NCBI GenBank assembly: GCA_027061855.1
Contig: JAMOVT010000029.1
Span: 1-50,921, forward strand
From: Flavobacteriales bacterium
Lineage (GTDB): Bacteria > Bacteroidota > Bacteroidia > Flavobacteriales > Flavobacteriaceae
Length of the DNA stretch: 50,921 bases
Reading direction: 5' to 3'
How positions within the stretch are numbered: the first letter of the stretch is position 1; each line of letters begins with the position of its first letter. The notes under the pieces are model-generated. The model had not been told where the DNA came from, did no database searches, and saw nothing but the letters and a program-made list of their open reading frames with translations. Of this stretch, positions 41,569-50,585 are shown piece by piece. Made by a program: the position numbers and the translations under genes.

Positions 41569-43083
41569 TTAAAAAATCGGTTCAGTCATTTCTTTGGGTT
41601 TTTCTATGCCCATTAATTTCAAAATGGTGGGGGCAATATTAGCCAAAATTCCATCTTTTAATTCGGGTTTGATATCCTTATCTATTAAAATAACAGGCAC
41701 GGGGTTGGTGGTATGTGCGGTATTGGGAGATCCATCCGGATTAACCATATTCTCCGCATTCCCGTGATCCGCTAAAATAATAACGCTATAATCATGTTTT
41801 AATGCTTCATTTACTATTTTTTCCACATTTTTATCGACTGCTTCTACCGCCTTTTTTGCGGCTTCAAAATCTCCTGTATGCCCTACCATATCGCCGTTAG
41901 CAAAATTGAGCACAATTAAATCCGCCGATTCATTCTTAATTTCAGGCAATAAAGCATCCGCCACTTCATAGGCACTCATTTCGGGTTTCAAATCATAAGT
42001 AGCTACTTTTGGAGAGGGAATTAAAATACGTTTTTCTCCGGGAAATTCTTTTTCTTTACCTCCCGAAAAGAAAAAAGTGACATGAGGATATTTTTCTGTT
42101 TCTGCAATCCGGATTTGTTTTTTCCCTTTCTTGGAAACAATTTCTCCCAATGTGTCTTTCAGGTCTTCTTTGGGAAAAGCCACCTTAATACCATTGAATT
42201 TGTCATCATAAATCGTCATGGTTACATAATACAAAGGGAGTTTTTTCATTCCGTATTCGGGCATATCCTCTTGTGTCAATACTTTTGTTAACTCACGTCC
42301 TCTGTCCGTTCTGAAATTGTAAAAAATCACAACATCTCCCGGTTTAATGGTTCCAATAGGCTCTCCTTTTTCATCTACATGCACAATGGGTAAAATAAAT
42401 TCGTCAGAAACACCTTCTTTATAACTTTCTTCTACTGCTTTAATGAGATCTTGTGCTTTTTTCCCTTCTCCTTTGACTAGCAAATCATAGGCTTTTTTCA
42501 CTCTTTCCCAACGATTATCACGATCCATGGCATAATATCTCCCGATTACCGAAGCAATTTCTACCGGTTTATCTTTAATGTATTCTTGAATTTCTTTTAA
42601 GAAATTAATCCCGGAATGTGGATCTACGTCACGGCCATCCATAAAAGCATGAATATAGGCTTTTACTCCATATTTATCGGCCATATCTATTAAAGCTTTC
42701 AAATGATCGAGATGTGAATGTACTCCTCCCGTAGATAAAAGTCCCAAAAGGTGCACGGCTTTATTATTTTTTTTTGCATACTCAAAGGCATCTTTCAATA
42801 CTTGATTTTCAAAAAAACTTCCGTCTTGAATGGCCTTATTTATTTTAACTAAATCCTGATAAACAATTCTTCCCGCACCCAAATTCATATGGCCCACTTC
42901 CGAATTTCCCATTTGCCCCTCCGGTAAACCTACATTTTCACCCGAGGTATACAATTTGGCATGTGGGTATTCCTTCATTAATTTATCCATAAATGGAGTA
43001 TTTGCTTGTGCAATAGCCGAAACTTTCGGGTCTTGAGTGATTCCCCATCCGTCCAATATCATCAATATTACTTTCTTATTCAT
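41569..43083 (-). CDS. gpmI: 2,3-bisphosphoglycerate-independent phosphoglycerate mutase
   Basis: Interconverts 2- and 3-phosphoglycerate in glycolysis, using two manganese ions. 504 residues from the ATG at 43083. VILMILDGWGI holds the first metal Asp, GQMGNSEVGHMNLGAGR the catalytic Ser, and VIILADHGNAENM the C-terminal metal Asp and His. VHSHLDHLKALI and DGRDVDPHSG are the substrate motifs. A start seven codons upstream (43104) is unlikely: the -7 box at 43113-43106 would place the transcript start downstream of it. Confidence 0.97.
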   Translation of the reverse strand: MNKKVILMILDGWGITQDPKVSAIAQANTPFMDKLMKEYPHAKLYTSGENVGLPEGQMGNSEVGHMNLGAGRIVYQDLVKINKAIQDGSFFENQVLKDAFEYAKKNNKAVHLLGLLSTGGVHSHLDHLKALIDMADKYGVKAYIHAFMDGRDVDPHSGINFLKEIQEYIKDKPVEIASVIGRYYAMDRDNRWERVKKAYDLLVKGEGKKAQDLIKAVEESYKEGVSDEFILPIVHVDEKGEPIGTIKPGDVVIFYNFRTDRGRELTKVLTQEDMPEYGMKKLPLYYVTMTIYDDKFNGIKVAFPKEDLKDTLGEIVSKKGKKQIRIAETEKYPHVTFFFSGGKEKEFPGEKRILIPSPKVATYDLKPEMSAYEVADALLPEIKNESADLIVLNFANGDMVGHTGDFEAAKKAVEAVDKNVEKIVNEALKHDYSVIILADHGNAENMVNPDGSPNTAHTTNPVPVILIDKDIKPELKDGILANIAPTILKLMGIEKPKEMTEPIF

Positions 43084-43105
43084 TTTCTTTACTTTAAAAT
43101 TCATA

Positions 43106-43113
43106 CAAAGTTA
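43106..43113 (-). promoter_or_regulatory. -7 promoter box of gpmI
   Basis: TAACTTTG on the minus strand fits TAnnTTTG, 22 bases before the start at 43083. Confidence 0.5.
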
Positions 43114-43152
43114 AGAATTATTAAGTCTGATAAGCGAAGCGGAAATTAAATA

Positions 43153-43185
43153 ATTGTAAATAATTCTTTTTTTGGCTTATCTTTG
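43153..43185 (+). promoter_or_regulatory. Promoter of galE
   Basis: TATCTTTG (43178-43185) is a perfect TAnnTTTG box, with ATTG at 43153-43156 after a 21-base spacer as the -33 element. The ATG lies 20 bases downstream. Confidence 0.65.
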
Positions 43186-43205
43186 TTAGCCTAATTATTT
43201 TTCAG

Positions 43206-44228
43206 ATGAAGATACTCGTTACCGGAGGTTTAGGATTTATAGGATCACATACCGTAGTCGAATTGCAAAATAAAGGCTATGAAGTGGTGATTATTGACAA
43301 TTTATCCAATTCAAATTTAGAAGTATTAGAGGGTATTGAAAAGATTACGGGAAAGAAACCTTTCTTTGAACTCTTGGATCTTAAAGAAAAGGAAGCGGTA
43401 GAAAATTTTTTTGAAAAATATACAGATATTGACGGAATTATACATTTTGCCGCTTCAAAAGCAGTCAATGAAAGCATTGAAAGACCTTTAATGTATTACG
43501 AAAATAATATTCATTCGCTGGTGTATATTTTGCAACAGATGAAAAAAAGGGGACTGCAAAATTTTATTTTCAGTTCGTCTTGTACTGTCTATGGAGACCC
43601 GGACACCTTGCCTATTACCGAAGAAGCACCTATTAAACCCGCCCTTTCTCCTTATGGAAACACCAAGCAAATAGGAGAAGAAATCATTCGTGACACATCC
43701 AATGCACATAAAATCAAAAGCATTGCGTTGCGCTATTTTAATCCGATTGGTGCACATCCCACAGGTTATATAGGCGAATTACCCAAAGGAGTTCCACAAA
43801 ACTTGGTTCCTTTTGTCACGCAAACGGCCATTGGAAAAAGAAAAGAACTCAGTATTTTTGGGGATGATTATGACACACCGGACGGAACAGCTATCAGAGA
43901 TTATATTCATGTAGTGGATTTGGCTCAGTCACATGTTGTTGCATTGGAAAGATTATTACAAAACAAAAACAAGGAAGATTTTGAAATTTTTAATATCGGC
44001 ACCGGACGGGGAAGTTCGGTAATGGAAATTGTCAAAGCCTTTGAAAAAGTCAATGATATAAAACTCAATTATAAAATTACTCCCCGCAGAGCGGGAGATG
44101 TTCCGGCTGTTTGGGCGGATACTACAAAGGCAGAAAAAGAGCTGGGCTGGAAAGCCCGACTTACTATGGAAGATGCCTTAAAAGATGCATGGAACTGGGA
44201 AAAAAAATTAAAACAAAAAATAAAATAA
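43206..44228 (+). CDS. galE: UDP-glucose 4-epimerase
   Basis: Interconverts UDP-glucose and UDP-galactose, feeding polysaccharide synthesis. 340 residues. ILVTGGLGFIGSHTVVEL is the NAD-binding motif, NFIFSSSCTVYGDP the catalytic Ser region, and LSPYGNTKQIGEEI the YxxxK. ALRYFNPIGAHP and AIRDYIHVVDLAQSHVVAL are GalE-specific. A 340-residue length fits the family exactly. Confidence 0.96.
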   Translation: MKILVTGGLGFIGSHTVVELQNKGYEVVIIDNLSNSNLEVLEGIEKITGKKPFFELLDLKEKEAVENFFEKYTDIDGIIHFAASKAVNESIERPLMYYENNIHSLVYILQQMKKRGLQNFIFSSSCTVYGDPDTLPITEEAPIKPALSPYGNTKQIGEEIIRDTSNAHKIKSIALRYFNPIGAHPTGYIGELPKGVPQNLVPFVTQTAIGKRKELSIFGDDYDTPDGTAIRDYIHVVDLAQSHVVALERLLQNKNKEDFEIFNIGTGRGSSVMEIVKAFEKVNDIKLNYKITPRRAGDVPAVWADTTKAEKELGWKARLTMEDALKDAWNWEKKLKQKIK

Positions 44229-44231
44229 ACT

Positions 44232-44483
44232 ATGAAGAAAAAAGCGAGTAAAGAAGAATTACAGTTAATTAAAAAAACCATCTATTATTATGTTTTCTAT
44301 CTTTTTGTTTGGATAGTAATTTTTGCTTTTATAGATTGGTATTTGTTTGTTTATAGCGGTTTCGCTATCAACTCATATATTTTATTTTTTCTAAGTGTGC
44401 TATTGGGAGGTATTTCTACCTACCAACATTTAAAACTCAATGCATACAACATCATCGACCGGATGATTGAAAAATTTTTATAA
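44232..44483 (+). CDS. Small two-helix membrane protein
   Basis: 83 residues. A basic start (MKKKASKEELQLIKKT), two hydrophobic segments (YYYVFYLFVWIVIFAFIDWYLFVY and SYILFFLSVLLGGISTY), and a helical end. Family not recognised. Starts three bases after galE; its stop is one base before the next start, so the three genes form an operon. Confidence 0.7.
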   Translation: MKKKASKEELQLIKKTIYYYVFYLFVWIVIFAFIDWYLFVYSGFAINSYILFFLSVLLGGISTYQHLKLNAYNIIDRMIEKFL

Positions 44484-44484
44484 A

Positions 44485-45240
44485 ATGGGAGCCTATGTGC
44501 AGTTAATAAAGGAAGTAAGCGGGATAGGACGTGTTCAATTTTATCACCCTGCTTCCAATTCATTTCCTTCAAGTCAATTACAAGAGCTGGAAAAAATTCT
44601 TTATGAAGCAGGACAAGATGAAGGGATAAAAGTGATATTGCTCGAAAGTGAAGGAAGAACTTTTTGTGCGGGTGCGTCTTTTGACGAATTGCTATCCTTA
44701 AAAGACCACAAACAAGCCGTTAATTTTTTCATGGGATTTGCACATGTTATTAATGCCATGCGTAAAAACCCAAAAATTATAGTGACAAAGGTGCAAGGAA
44801 AAGCTGTCGGTGGTGGCGTAGGATTGATTGCCGCATCCGACTATGCCATTGCTCATGAATCGGCGGCGGTGAAGCTTTCCGAACTTTCTATCGGAATCGG
44901 CCCATTTGTAATTGCCCCGGCAGTGAAAAGAAAAATCGGTATCAGTGCCTTTTCTCAAATGAGTATCAACGCCACAAAATGGCATAATGCCTATTGGGCC
45001 AAAGAAAAAGGTTTGTATGCCGACGTCTGGGACACCAAAGAACAGTTTGATAAAGAAACGGAATATTTGCTCGAAAAACTTACTACTTATGATCCCATAG
45101 CGCTCCAAAAACTCAAAGAAGAAATATGGGAGGGTACTTCACATTGGGACGAATTATTGGCGAAAAAAGCAGAAATATCCGCTTCCCTCATTTTACAGGA
45201 ATTTGCACAGAACAAAATTAAATCTTTGAAAAAGAAATAA
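44485..45240 (+). CDS. Enoyl-CoA hydratase/isomerase family protein
   Basis: Crotonase-fold enzyme acting on acyl-CoA thioesters. 251 residues from the ATG at 44485, one base after the preceding stop; a start at 44467 would overlap that gene. ESEGRTFCAGASFDELL near residues 57-73 and GKAVGGGVGLIAASDYAIAHESAAVKLSELSIGIGPFV near 105-145 are the oxyanion-hole and catalytic regions, the latter with one of the two usual Glu residues. It resembles methylglutaconyl-CoA hydratase-like members of flavobacteria; substrate not proven. Confidence 0.88.
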   Translation: MGAYVQLIKEVSGIGRVQFYHPASNSFPSSQLQELEKILYEAGQDEGIKVILLESEGRTFCAGASFDELLSLKDHKQAVNFFMGFAHVINAMRKNPKIIVTKVQGKAVGGGVGLIAASDYAIAHESAAVKLSELSIGIGPFVIAPAVKRKIGISAFSQMSINATKWHNAYWAKEKGLYADVWDTKEQFDKETEYLLEKLTTYDPIALQKLKEEIWEGTSHWDELLAKKAEISASLILQEFAQNKIKSLKKK

Positions 45241-45272
45241 AAAAAGCGAGTTGAAAAACAACTCGCTTTTTT
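45239..45272. terminator. Bidirectional terminator between the crotonase gene and tRNA-Leu
   Basis: AAAAAGCGAGTTG (45241-45253) pairs with CAACTCGCTTTTT (45259-45271) around AAAAA. It directly follows the stop codon at 45240 and faces the end of the tRNA on the other strand. Confidence 0.9.
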
Positions 45273-45273
45273 G

Positions 45274-45357
45274 TACCTCGGGTGGGAATCGAACCCACAC
45301 TCCGTTGCCGGAACTGGATTTTGAATCCAGCGCGTCTACCAATTCCGCCACCGAGGC
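45274..45357 (-). tRNA. tRNA-Leu (anticodon CAA)
   Basis: 84 nt on the minus strand with a long variable arm, as in class II tRNAs. Acceptor GCCTCGG pairs with CCGAGGT (one G-T pair at the end); the anticodon stem CTGGA / TCCAG encloses TTCAAAA with anticodon CAA (45323-45321). CCA is not encoded. A TATCTTTG -7 box lies at 45385-45378. Confidence 0.97.
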
Positions 45358-45377
45358 TTGATTGGTAATTGCGAATG

Positions 45378-45385
45378 CAAAGATA
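45378..45385 (-). promoter_or_regulatory. -7 promoter box of tRNA-Leu
   Basis: TATCTTTG on the minus strand, 20 bases before the tRNA 5' end. Confidence 0.6.
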
Positions 45386-45423
45386 AGGAATTTTTAATGT
45401 ATCAAACAAATATTTTTCAAAAA

Positions 45424-47046
45424 TTATTTATTTAAAATCCGATTATATTCCTTTTCGTTTCGCAAGATTTCTTTTGCTTTTTGTATCAGCTTGTCTTGCT
45501 GCATTTTATAATTTATCTTACCCGGTGTATAAAAATAGCGTTGTACCAAATCCATACCTATCAAATAGGTTAAATAATCACTGTTTTTCTTTATAATTTC
45601 GATATCGGTTGCATGATAATCCTCCAACATATTTTTATAACGGTTCAGGATTTTTTGCGGTTGATTTTCCTTTTTAGCCCGTTCATATGCTTTTTTCAAC
45701 AATTTCTCGGCAGCAGATTCCGGACTTTTTCCTGATTTTTCTAGATAATTAATCAATTGGTCTATGATATCCTCCGGTAAAGAAAAGTTGTCATAATCCT
45801 TTGGAATAGGATTCTTATAATAATAATCGGTAACAAAATCAAAAAGATAGTTATTTGTCACCAAATCTTTAATCAATGAATCATCAACTCCTTCTTCCAT
45901 TACTATATCAGGAATAACGCCGCCCAAATTATATACTTTTCGTCCGTTTGTGGTTAAATATTCCTTTCCTTTCTCATGATCTTTAAGCAAAGTAGGCTTA
46001 CCGTTTTTGTCTCTATGCCAATAATCTATTTTCTGAATCAATCTCCCCGACGGTATAAAATATTTTGAAATGGTTTGTTTCATATAAGTTCCGTATTTTA
46101 ATTTATAAGTACGCTGAACAAGCCCCTTTCCATAGGTCGTATCACCCAAAATAACCGCACGGTCGTAATCTTGCAAAGCTCCCGATAAGATTTCCGAAGC
46201 GGAAGCGGAGCGATTATTGACCAATATTACCAGTGGTATTTCCTCGTCCAAAGATTCGTTTTTGGTTGCATAAGTTTTGTTGTATTTTTCAAAACGACCT
46301 TTTGTTGTTACTACGGTTTTTCCTTTGGGAATAAAAAAATTGACAATCTTCACCACTTCATTGAGTAAACCTCCCGGATTTCCTCTTACATCAATAATTA
46401 TTTTTTTAGCTCCTTTTTCTTTCAAATCAAGAATAGCTTTTTTTACCTGTGAAGAAGCTTTTTGGTTAAATTTCACAAAACGTATATAACCGATATCTCG
46501 ATCCAAGCTTGTTCCCGTGACCGCATCCAAAGCAATATCATCCCGGTGAATTTCTTTTTTCAGCATTTTTCCATTCCGTTTAATGGTCAATTTCACCGTT
46601 GATCCTTTGGGTCCTCGCAATAATCCGGAAGCCACTTTTCGTTCCATTGAGGCTACTTTCTCCCCATTGATAGCGATAATTTTATCTCCTGTAACCAAAC
46701 CTTCTTTTTGTGCCGGCGTATCTTTAAATACATTCATAATAATCAACGCGGAATCAGTAGCTTTTATAGAAATACCCAGGCCGCCGAAATGTCCTTGTTG
46801 ACGCATACGTTGATCCAAAATACCTTGCTCATCATAAAATGTGGTAAACCTGTCTAACGAGTTGAGTGTCCGCTTGGTGTTTTTCTGCATCAGGTCACCA
46901 AAATTAATTTCATCTATATAATTAGTCGAAAGAGTTTTGAGGACTTCATTATAGATTTCCATTTGCTTGGCTATCTCAAAATAAGGATTCTGGGATAAAG
47001 CTGTAAAAAAATTAAAAAACAGGATAATTATTAATACTCGTTTCAT
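45424..47046 (-). CDS. S41 family C-terminal processing peptidase with PDZ domain
   Basis: 540 residues. Signal peptide (MKRVLIIILFFNFFTALSQ), a helical N-terminal region, a PDZ domain at about 85-165 (GGLGISIKATDSALIIMNVFKDTPAQKEGLVTGDKIIAINGEKV), then the protease core: IIIDVRGNPGGLLNEVV, the catalytic Ser in NNRSASASEILSGALQD and the Lys in GDTTYGKGLVQ. A further helical C-terminal part of about 170 residues is normal in Bacteroidota. Acts in the periplasm on C-termini of envelope proteins. Own promoter. Confidence 0.95.
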   Translation of the reverse strand: MKRVLIIILFFNFFTALSQNPYFEIAKQMEIYNEVLKTLSTNYIDEINFGDLMQKNTKRTLNSLDRFTTFYDEQGILDQRMRQQGHFGGLGISIKATDSALIIMNVFKDTPAQKEGLVTGDKIIAINGEKVASMERKVASGLLRGPKGSTVKLTIKRNGKMLKKEIHRDDIALDAVTGTSLDRDIGYIRFVKFNQKASSQVKKAILDLKEKGAKKIIIDVRGNPGGLLNEVVKIVNFFIPKGKTVVTTKGRFEKYNKTYATKNESLDEEIPLVILVNNRSASASEILSGALQDYDRAVILGDTTYGKGLVQRTYKLKYGTYMKQTISKYFIPSGRLIQKIDYWHRDKNGKPTLLKDHEKGKEYLTTNGRKVYNLGGVIPDIVMEEGVDDSLIKDLVTNNYLFDFVTDYYYKNPIPKDYDNFSLPEDIIDQLINYLEKSGKSPESAAEKLLKKAYERAKKENQPQKILNRYKNMLEDYHATDIEIIKKNSDYLTYLIGMDLVQRYFYTPGKINYKMQQDKLIQKAKEILRNEKEYNRILNK

Positions 47047-47068
47047 ATAAATATAGTAAATGATATTA

Positions 47069-47076
47069 CAAATGTA
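47069..47076 (-). promoter_or_regulatory. -7 promoter box of the S41 peptidase gene
   Basis: TACATTTG on the minus strand, 22 bases before the start codon at 47046. Confidence 0.5.
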
Positions 47077-47234
47077 AAATTAAAGTTTATCTGTAAATGT
47101 ATAAATATTTTTTTCTTAAAAACAAACGTACGGGAATATCTGCAAAGAGAAAGTTATTTATTGATTTTCTTTATAATATAGAAATAAAAATCACATAGTG
47201 TTAATTATGTTACTTTTATTCAATAATATTTTCC

Positions 47235-47242
47235 TATTTTTG
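47235..47242 (+). promoter_or_regulatory. -7 promoter box of the PAS protein
   Basis: TATTTTTG fits TAnnTTTG, 21 bases before the ATG at 47264. It rules out the longer in-frame start at 47198. Confidence 0.5.
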
Positions 47243-47263
47243 CTAATTCAAAACAAATGCATC

Positions 47264-47875
47264 ATGGACAATGAAATTTTTTTAGACATCAAAAAAACGG
47301 CTACTGTAAAAATAAATCTGGGTAATCATATTGAATATGCCAATGAATATTTATTAAATCTTTTAGGATATAAAGTTACCGATTTTGTTTCCCAACCACC
47401 CAAGACCATCTGCCATCAGGACATGCCTGATCTAATTCATGAAACCATTGGAGAATTCATTATGGATTATAAAGAAGGTATTGCCGTACTTAAACATAAA
47501 ACAAAAGACAATGATTTTTTCTGGGCATTCACCCATTATAAGCCTTCCTATAAACCGGATGGAAGTTTTGAAGCTTTTATAACTCGTAGAAAACCTCTTC
47601 CTACAAAAAAATTAAATGGGACTTTGGAAGATATGAAATACCAAATAAGCAAACTTTATAAAATTTTAAAGGAAATCGAAATTCATACCGGAATGGATCA
47701 AGCTAAAAAATATTTAGAAGGATTTCTGGAATACAAAAATTACGATACACTGGAAGACTATTATATGAGTTTTTTTGATTTCAGCAAAAATGAATTGGAA
47801 GAATATTTCTCAATCAATGAAAAAACACCGGACAAAAAAATTAAAAGATATACCAATTTAATTGAACTGTTTTGA
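47264..47875 (+). CDS. Stand-alone PAS-domain protein (Aer-like PAS)
   Basis: 203 residues. The PAS domain (about 10-110) shows VKINLGNHIEYANEYLLNLLGYKVTDFVSQPPKTICHQDMPDLIHETI, where I-C-H-Q-D-M-P is the signature seen in Aer-type redox-sensing PAS domains, and FFWAFTHYKPSYKPDGSFEAFITRRKPLP at the end. The C-terminal 90 residues are helical and acidic, with no kinase, methyl-acceptor or DNA-binding domain. A sensor whose output partner must be a separate protein. No membrane segment. Ends before a terminator. Confidence 0.75.
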   Translation: MDNEIFLDIKKTATVKINLGNHIEYANEYLLNLLGYKVTDFVSQPPKTICHQDMPDLIHETIGEFIMDYKEGIAVLKHKTKDNDFFWAFTHYKPSYKPDGSFEAFITRRKPLPTKKLNGTLEDMKYQISKLYKILKEIEIHTGMDQAKKYLEGFLEYKNYDTLEDYYMSFFDFSKNELEEYFSINEKTPDKKIKRYTNLIELF

Positions 47876-47937
47876 GCTTTTAAAGTTTGCTATATTGAAA
47901 AGTTAGCTATAAAAATTACACAGAGAATAATAAACTT

Positions 47938-47968
47938 AGCCGGATAAATATCTAATTCCGGCTTTTTT
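47938..47968 (+). terminator. Terminator after the PAS gene
   Basis: AGCCGGA (47938-47944) pairs with TCCGGCT (47957-47963) around a 12-base AT-rich loop, followed by T-run (47963-47968). It lies 63 bases after the stop codon. Confidence 0.75.
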
Positions 47969-48017
47969 GTTGAAAAACATTTATATTTATACTTTTATAA
48001 ATTTATTTGTTCTTTTT

Positions 48018-49118
48018 ATGCAAGAAGATTTATTTTATTTATTAGCCCTGCAAAAGGTAAAAGGCGTGGGAGATATCACCGCCAAAAAACTACTTAAACA
48101 TTTCGGATCGGCCCAAAAAATTTTTGAAGCGGCACAAGAAAATGCCATTTCCATCCCCGATATAGGAACTTATATCATTAATCAATTAAAAAATTTTTCC
48201 GCCTTTGATTTGGCAGAAAAAGAACTGAAATATATAGAAAAAGAACACATACATCCGGTAAGCATATTTGACGATGAATATCCCCGCCAACTCTTTCATG
48301 CTCCTGACGGTCCCATTCTGTATTTTACAAAAGGAAAAGTCAATTTAAACAATAAGAAAACCCTCAGTATTGTCGGAACCCGTAATATTACTCCTTATGG
48401 GAAACGAATGATTGAAGAGATTATGGAAGATTTAGCGCCCTATCAGCCGGTAATTATTAGCGGACTGGCTTACGGAGTAGATATTACGGCTCACACCGAG
48501 GCTTTAAAAAAGGGATTGGATACCATTGGGGTTTTAGGACATGGGTTTCAGCGGATTTATCCTTCTTTACATAAAAAGATTGCAGATAAAATGCTGTCAC
48601 AAGGGGGATTAATAACAGAGTTTTGGCATTCGGACCCGGTGGATAGAAATAATTTTTTACAACGCAACCGGATTATAGCCGGAATTTCCCAAGCCACTTT
48701 GATTATTGAATCGGGCGAAAAAGGCGGCTCATTGGTTACGGCTGATATCGCTAATTCCTATAATCGTGATGTATTTGCTGTTCCCGGAAGAGCCTCGGAT
48801 GTTTTCAGTAAAGGTTGTAATAACCTGATTAAAAATAATCAAGCACAGTTAATCACCTCCGGAAAAGAAATCATTGAATATTTACAATGGGAAACACAAA
48901 AAAACACAAAAGAAAATAAACAGCTCAATTTGTTTGTCGATCTTAGTTCAGAAGAACAAAAAATATTTGATTTTCTTCAAGAAAAAGGGAAAACGGGCTT
49001 GGACGAAATAGCATTTTCCACCGGCTTTCCGGTTTCGAAAACCGCTCAACTTCTGCTACAAATGGAATTAAATAATGTAATCCAAAGTTTAGCAGGGAAA
49101 CAATTTGAAATCATCTGA
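48018..49118 (+). CDS. dprA: DNA-processing protein DprA
   Basis: Loads RecA on incoming single-stranded DNA in natural transformation. 366 residues from the ATG at 48018; a TTG at 47967 lies within the T-run of a terminator and is rejected. The first 80 residues are a helix-hairpin-helix-like part (LALQKVKGVGDITAKKLLKHFGS). The Rossmann-type core has LSIVGTRNITPYGKRMIEEI, VIISGLAYGVDITAHTEALKKG and FLQRNRIIAGISQATLIIESGEKGGSLVTADIA. A winged-helix-like C-terminal end (SSEEQKIFDFLQEKGKTGLDEIAFSTGF) is present. Confidence 0.94.
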   Translation: MQEDLFYLLALQKVKGVGDITAKKLLKHFGSAQKIFEAAQENAISIPDIGTYIINQLKNFSAFDLAEKELKYIEKEHIHPVSIFDDEYPRQLFHAPDGPILYFTKGKVNLNNKKTLSIVGTRNITPYGKRMIEEIMEDLAPYQPVIISGLAYGVDITAHTEALKKGLDTIGVLGHGFQRIYPSLHKKIADKMLSQGGLITEFWHSDPVDRNNFLQRNRIIAGISQATLIIESGEKGGSLVTADIANSYNRDVFAVPGRASDVFSKGCNNLIKNNQAQLITSGKEIIEYLQWETQKNTKENKQLNLFVDLSSEEQKIFDFLQEKGKTGLDEIAFSTGFPVSKTAQLLLQMELNNVIQSLAGKQFEII

Positions 49119-49220
49119 TTTTTTTAACAATATTTTATCTTTAATAATGTCAATGCACAGTTTCTGCTTCCCAAAATAATAGTAAATTTATATTTTAAAA
49201 AACCATTAAAAATAATTACC

Positions 49221-50516
49221 ATGAGATATTCACCCCTACCCGCCGATTTATATAAAAGAAACCGGCAAAAATTTATGGCGCAAATGAAGCCTAAATCCAT
49301 TGCGATTTTCAATTCCAACGATATTTATCCCATTAGTGCCGATAGCACTTTGCCTTTTGCCCAACACCGGGATATTTTTTATTTGACCGGTGTGGATCAA
49401 GAAGAAAGTATTTTGCTGCTCGCCCCAGATGCTGTGGATCCCAAAAACCGTGAAATACTGTTTTTAAAAGAAACCAATGATCACATCAAGGTTTGGGAAG
49501 GAGAAAAACTTACCAAAGAGAAAGCACGTGAATTAACGGGCATCGAAAATGTGCAATGGCTGCAAAATTTTGACAGTGTGCTTAAAGAATTGGCTTTTCA
49601 AAATGAGAACATTTATATCAACACAAATGAACACTATCGCGCCTCTACCGAAGTAGAAACCCGCGAAGACCGCTTTATCAAAAAAGCCAAAGCAATGTTT
49701 CCCGGGCATCATTTCGAGCGTAGCAATCCCATTTTACAACGGCTTCGTTCGGTAAAAGAACCCGAAGAAATTGCCCAAATTCAAAAAGCTTGTGATATTA
49801 CGGAAAAAGGTTTCAGACGCATTTTAAACAAAGTAAAACCCGGAATGAAAGAATACGAACTGGAAGCCGAATTTGCCCATGAATTTTTGAGAAACGGTTC
49901 ACGCGGATTTGCATATACTCCCATTATCGCTTCCGGTCCCAATGCAAATGTGCTCCATTACATTCAAAATGATGCCGAAATCAAAGACGGCGATTTGATA
50001 TTAATCGATGTAGGAGCCGAATACGGCAATTGGGCTTCCGACATGACGCGTTGTGTGCCGGCAAACGGAAAATTCACTCCCCGTCAAAAGGAAGTTTACA
50101 ATGCGGTTTTACGCGTTAAAGATGCCGCAGCAAAAATGCTGAAACCGGGCGTTTTATGGAAAGACTACCAGGAAAAAGTCGGTCAAATTATGGAGAAAGA
50201 ATTGATAGGCTTGGGCTTGCTCACAGAAGAAGACATCAAAAATGAAAATCCCGAATGGCCCGCTTATAAAAAATATTTTATGCACGGAACTTCCCATCAT
50301 ATGGGGTTGGATACACACGATTACGGATTGCTCTATGAGCCGATGAAAGCGGGAATGGTCTTTACGGTGGAACCGGGGATTTATATTCCCGAAGAAGGAA
50401 TAGGCGTTCGTATTGAAGATGATTATGTAATTCAAGAAGAAGGAGAACCTATCAACCTGATGAAAAACATTCCCATTACCGTGGAGGAAATTGAAGAATT
50501 AATGGCAAAAAAATAA
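49221..50516 (+). CDS. pepP: Xaa-Pro aminopeptidase (M24, aminopeptidase P)
   Basis: Removes N-terminal residues from peptides with proline in second position. 431 residues: AMP_N domain (about 1-150, starting MRYSPLPADLYKRNRQKF), then the pita-bread catalytic domain. Metal ligands are Asp in LILIDVGAEYGNWASDMTRCVP (two), His in HGTSHHMGLDTHDYG, Glu in TVEPGIYIPEEG and Glu in VRIEDDYVI. No signal peptide, so cytosolic. Faces the convergent pckA across a shared terminator. Confidence 0.94.
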   Translation: MRYSPLPADLYKRNRQKFMAQMKPKSIAIFNSNDIYPISADSTLPFAQHRDIFYLTGVDQEESILLLAPDAVDPKNREILFLKETNDHIKVWEGEKLTKEKARELTGIENVQWLQNFDSVLKELAFQNENIYINTNEHYRASTEVETREDRFIKKAKAMFPGHHFERSNPILQRLRSVKEPEEIAQIQKACDITEKGFRRILNKVKPGMKEYELEAEFAHEFLRNGSRGFAYTPIIASGPNANVLHYIQNDAEIKDGDLILIDVGAEYGNWASDMTRCVPANGKFTPRQKEVYNAVLRVKDAAAKMLKPGVLWKDYQEKVGQIMEKELIGLGLLTEEDIKNENPEWPAYKKYFMHGTSHHMGLDTHDYGLLYEPMKAGMVFTVEPGIYIPEEGIGVRIEDDYVIQEEGEPINLMKNIPITVEEIEELMAKK

Positions 50517-50534
50517 TTGATTATTTATCCAATT

Positions 50535-50569
50535 AAAAAGCGGCGAATTTTTAAAATTCGCCGCTTTTT
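50535..50569. terminator. Bidirectional terminator between pepP and pckA
   Basis: AAAAAGCGGCGAATTTT (50535-50551) pairs perfectly with AAAATTCGCCGCTTTTT (50553-50569). It has A-run and T-run flanks and serves both convergent genes. Confidence 0.92.
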
Positions 50570-50585
50570 AATGCCAAAAAAATTA

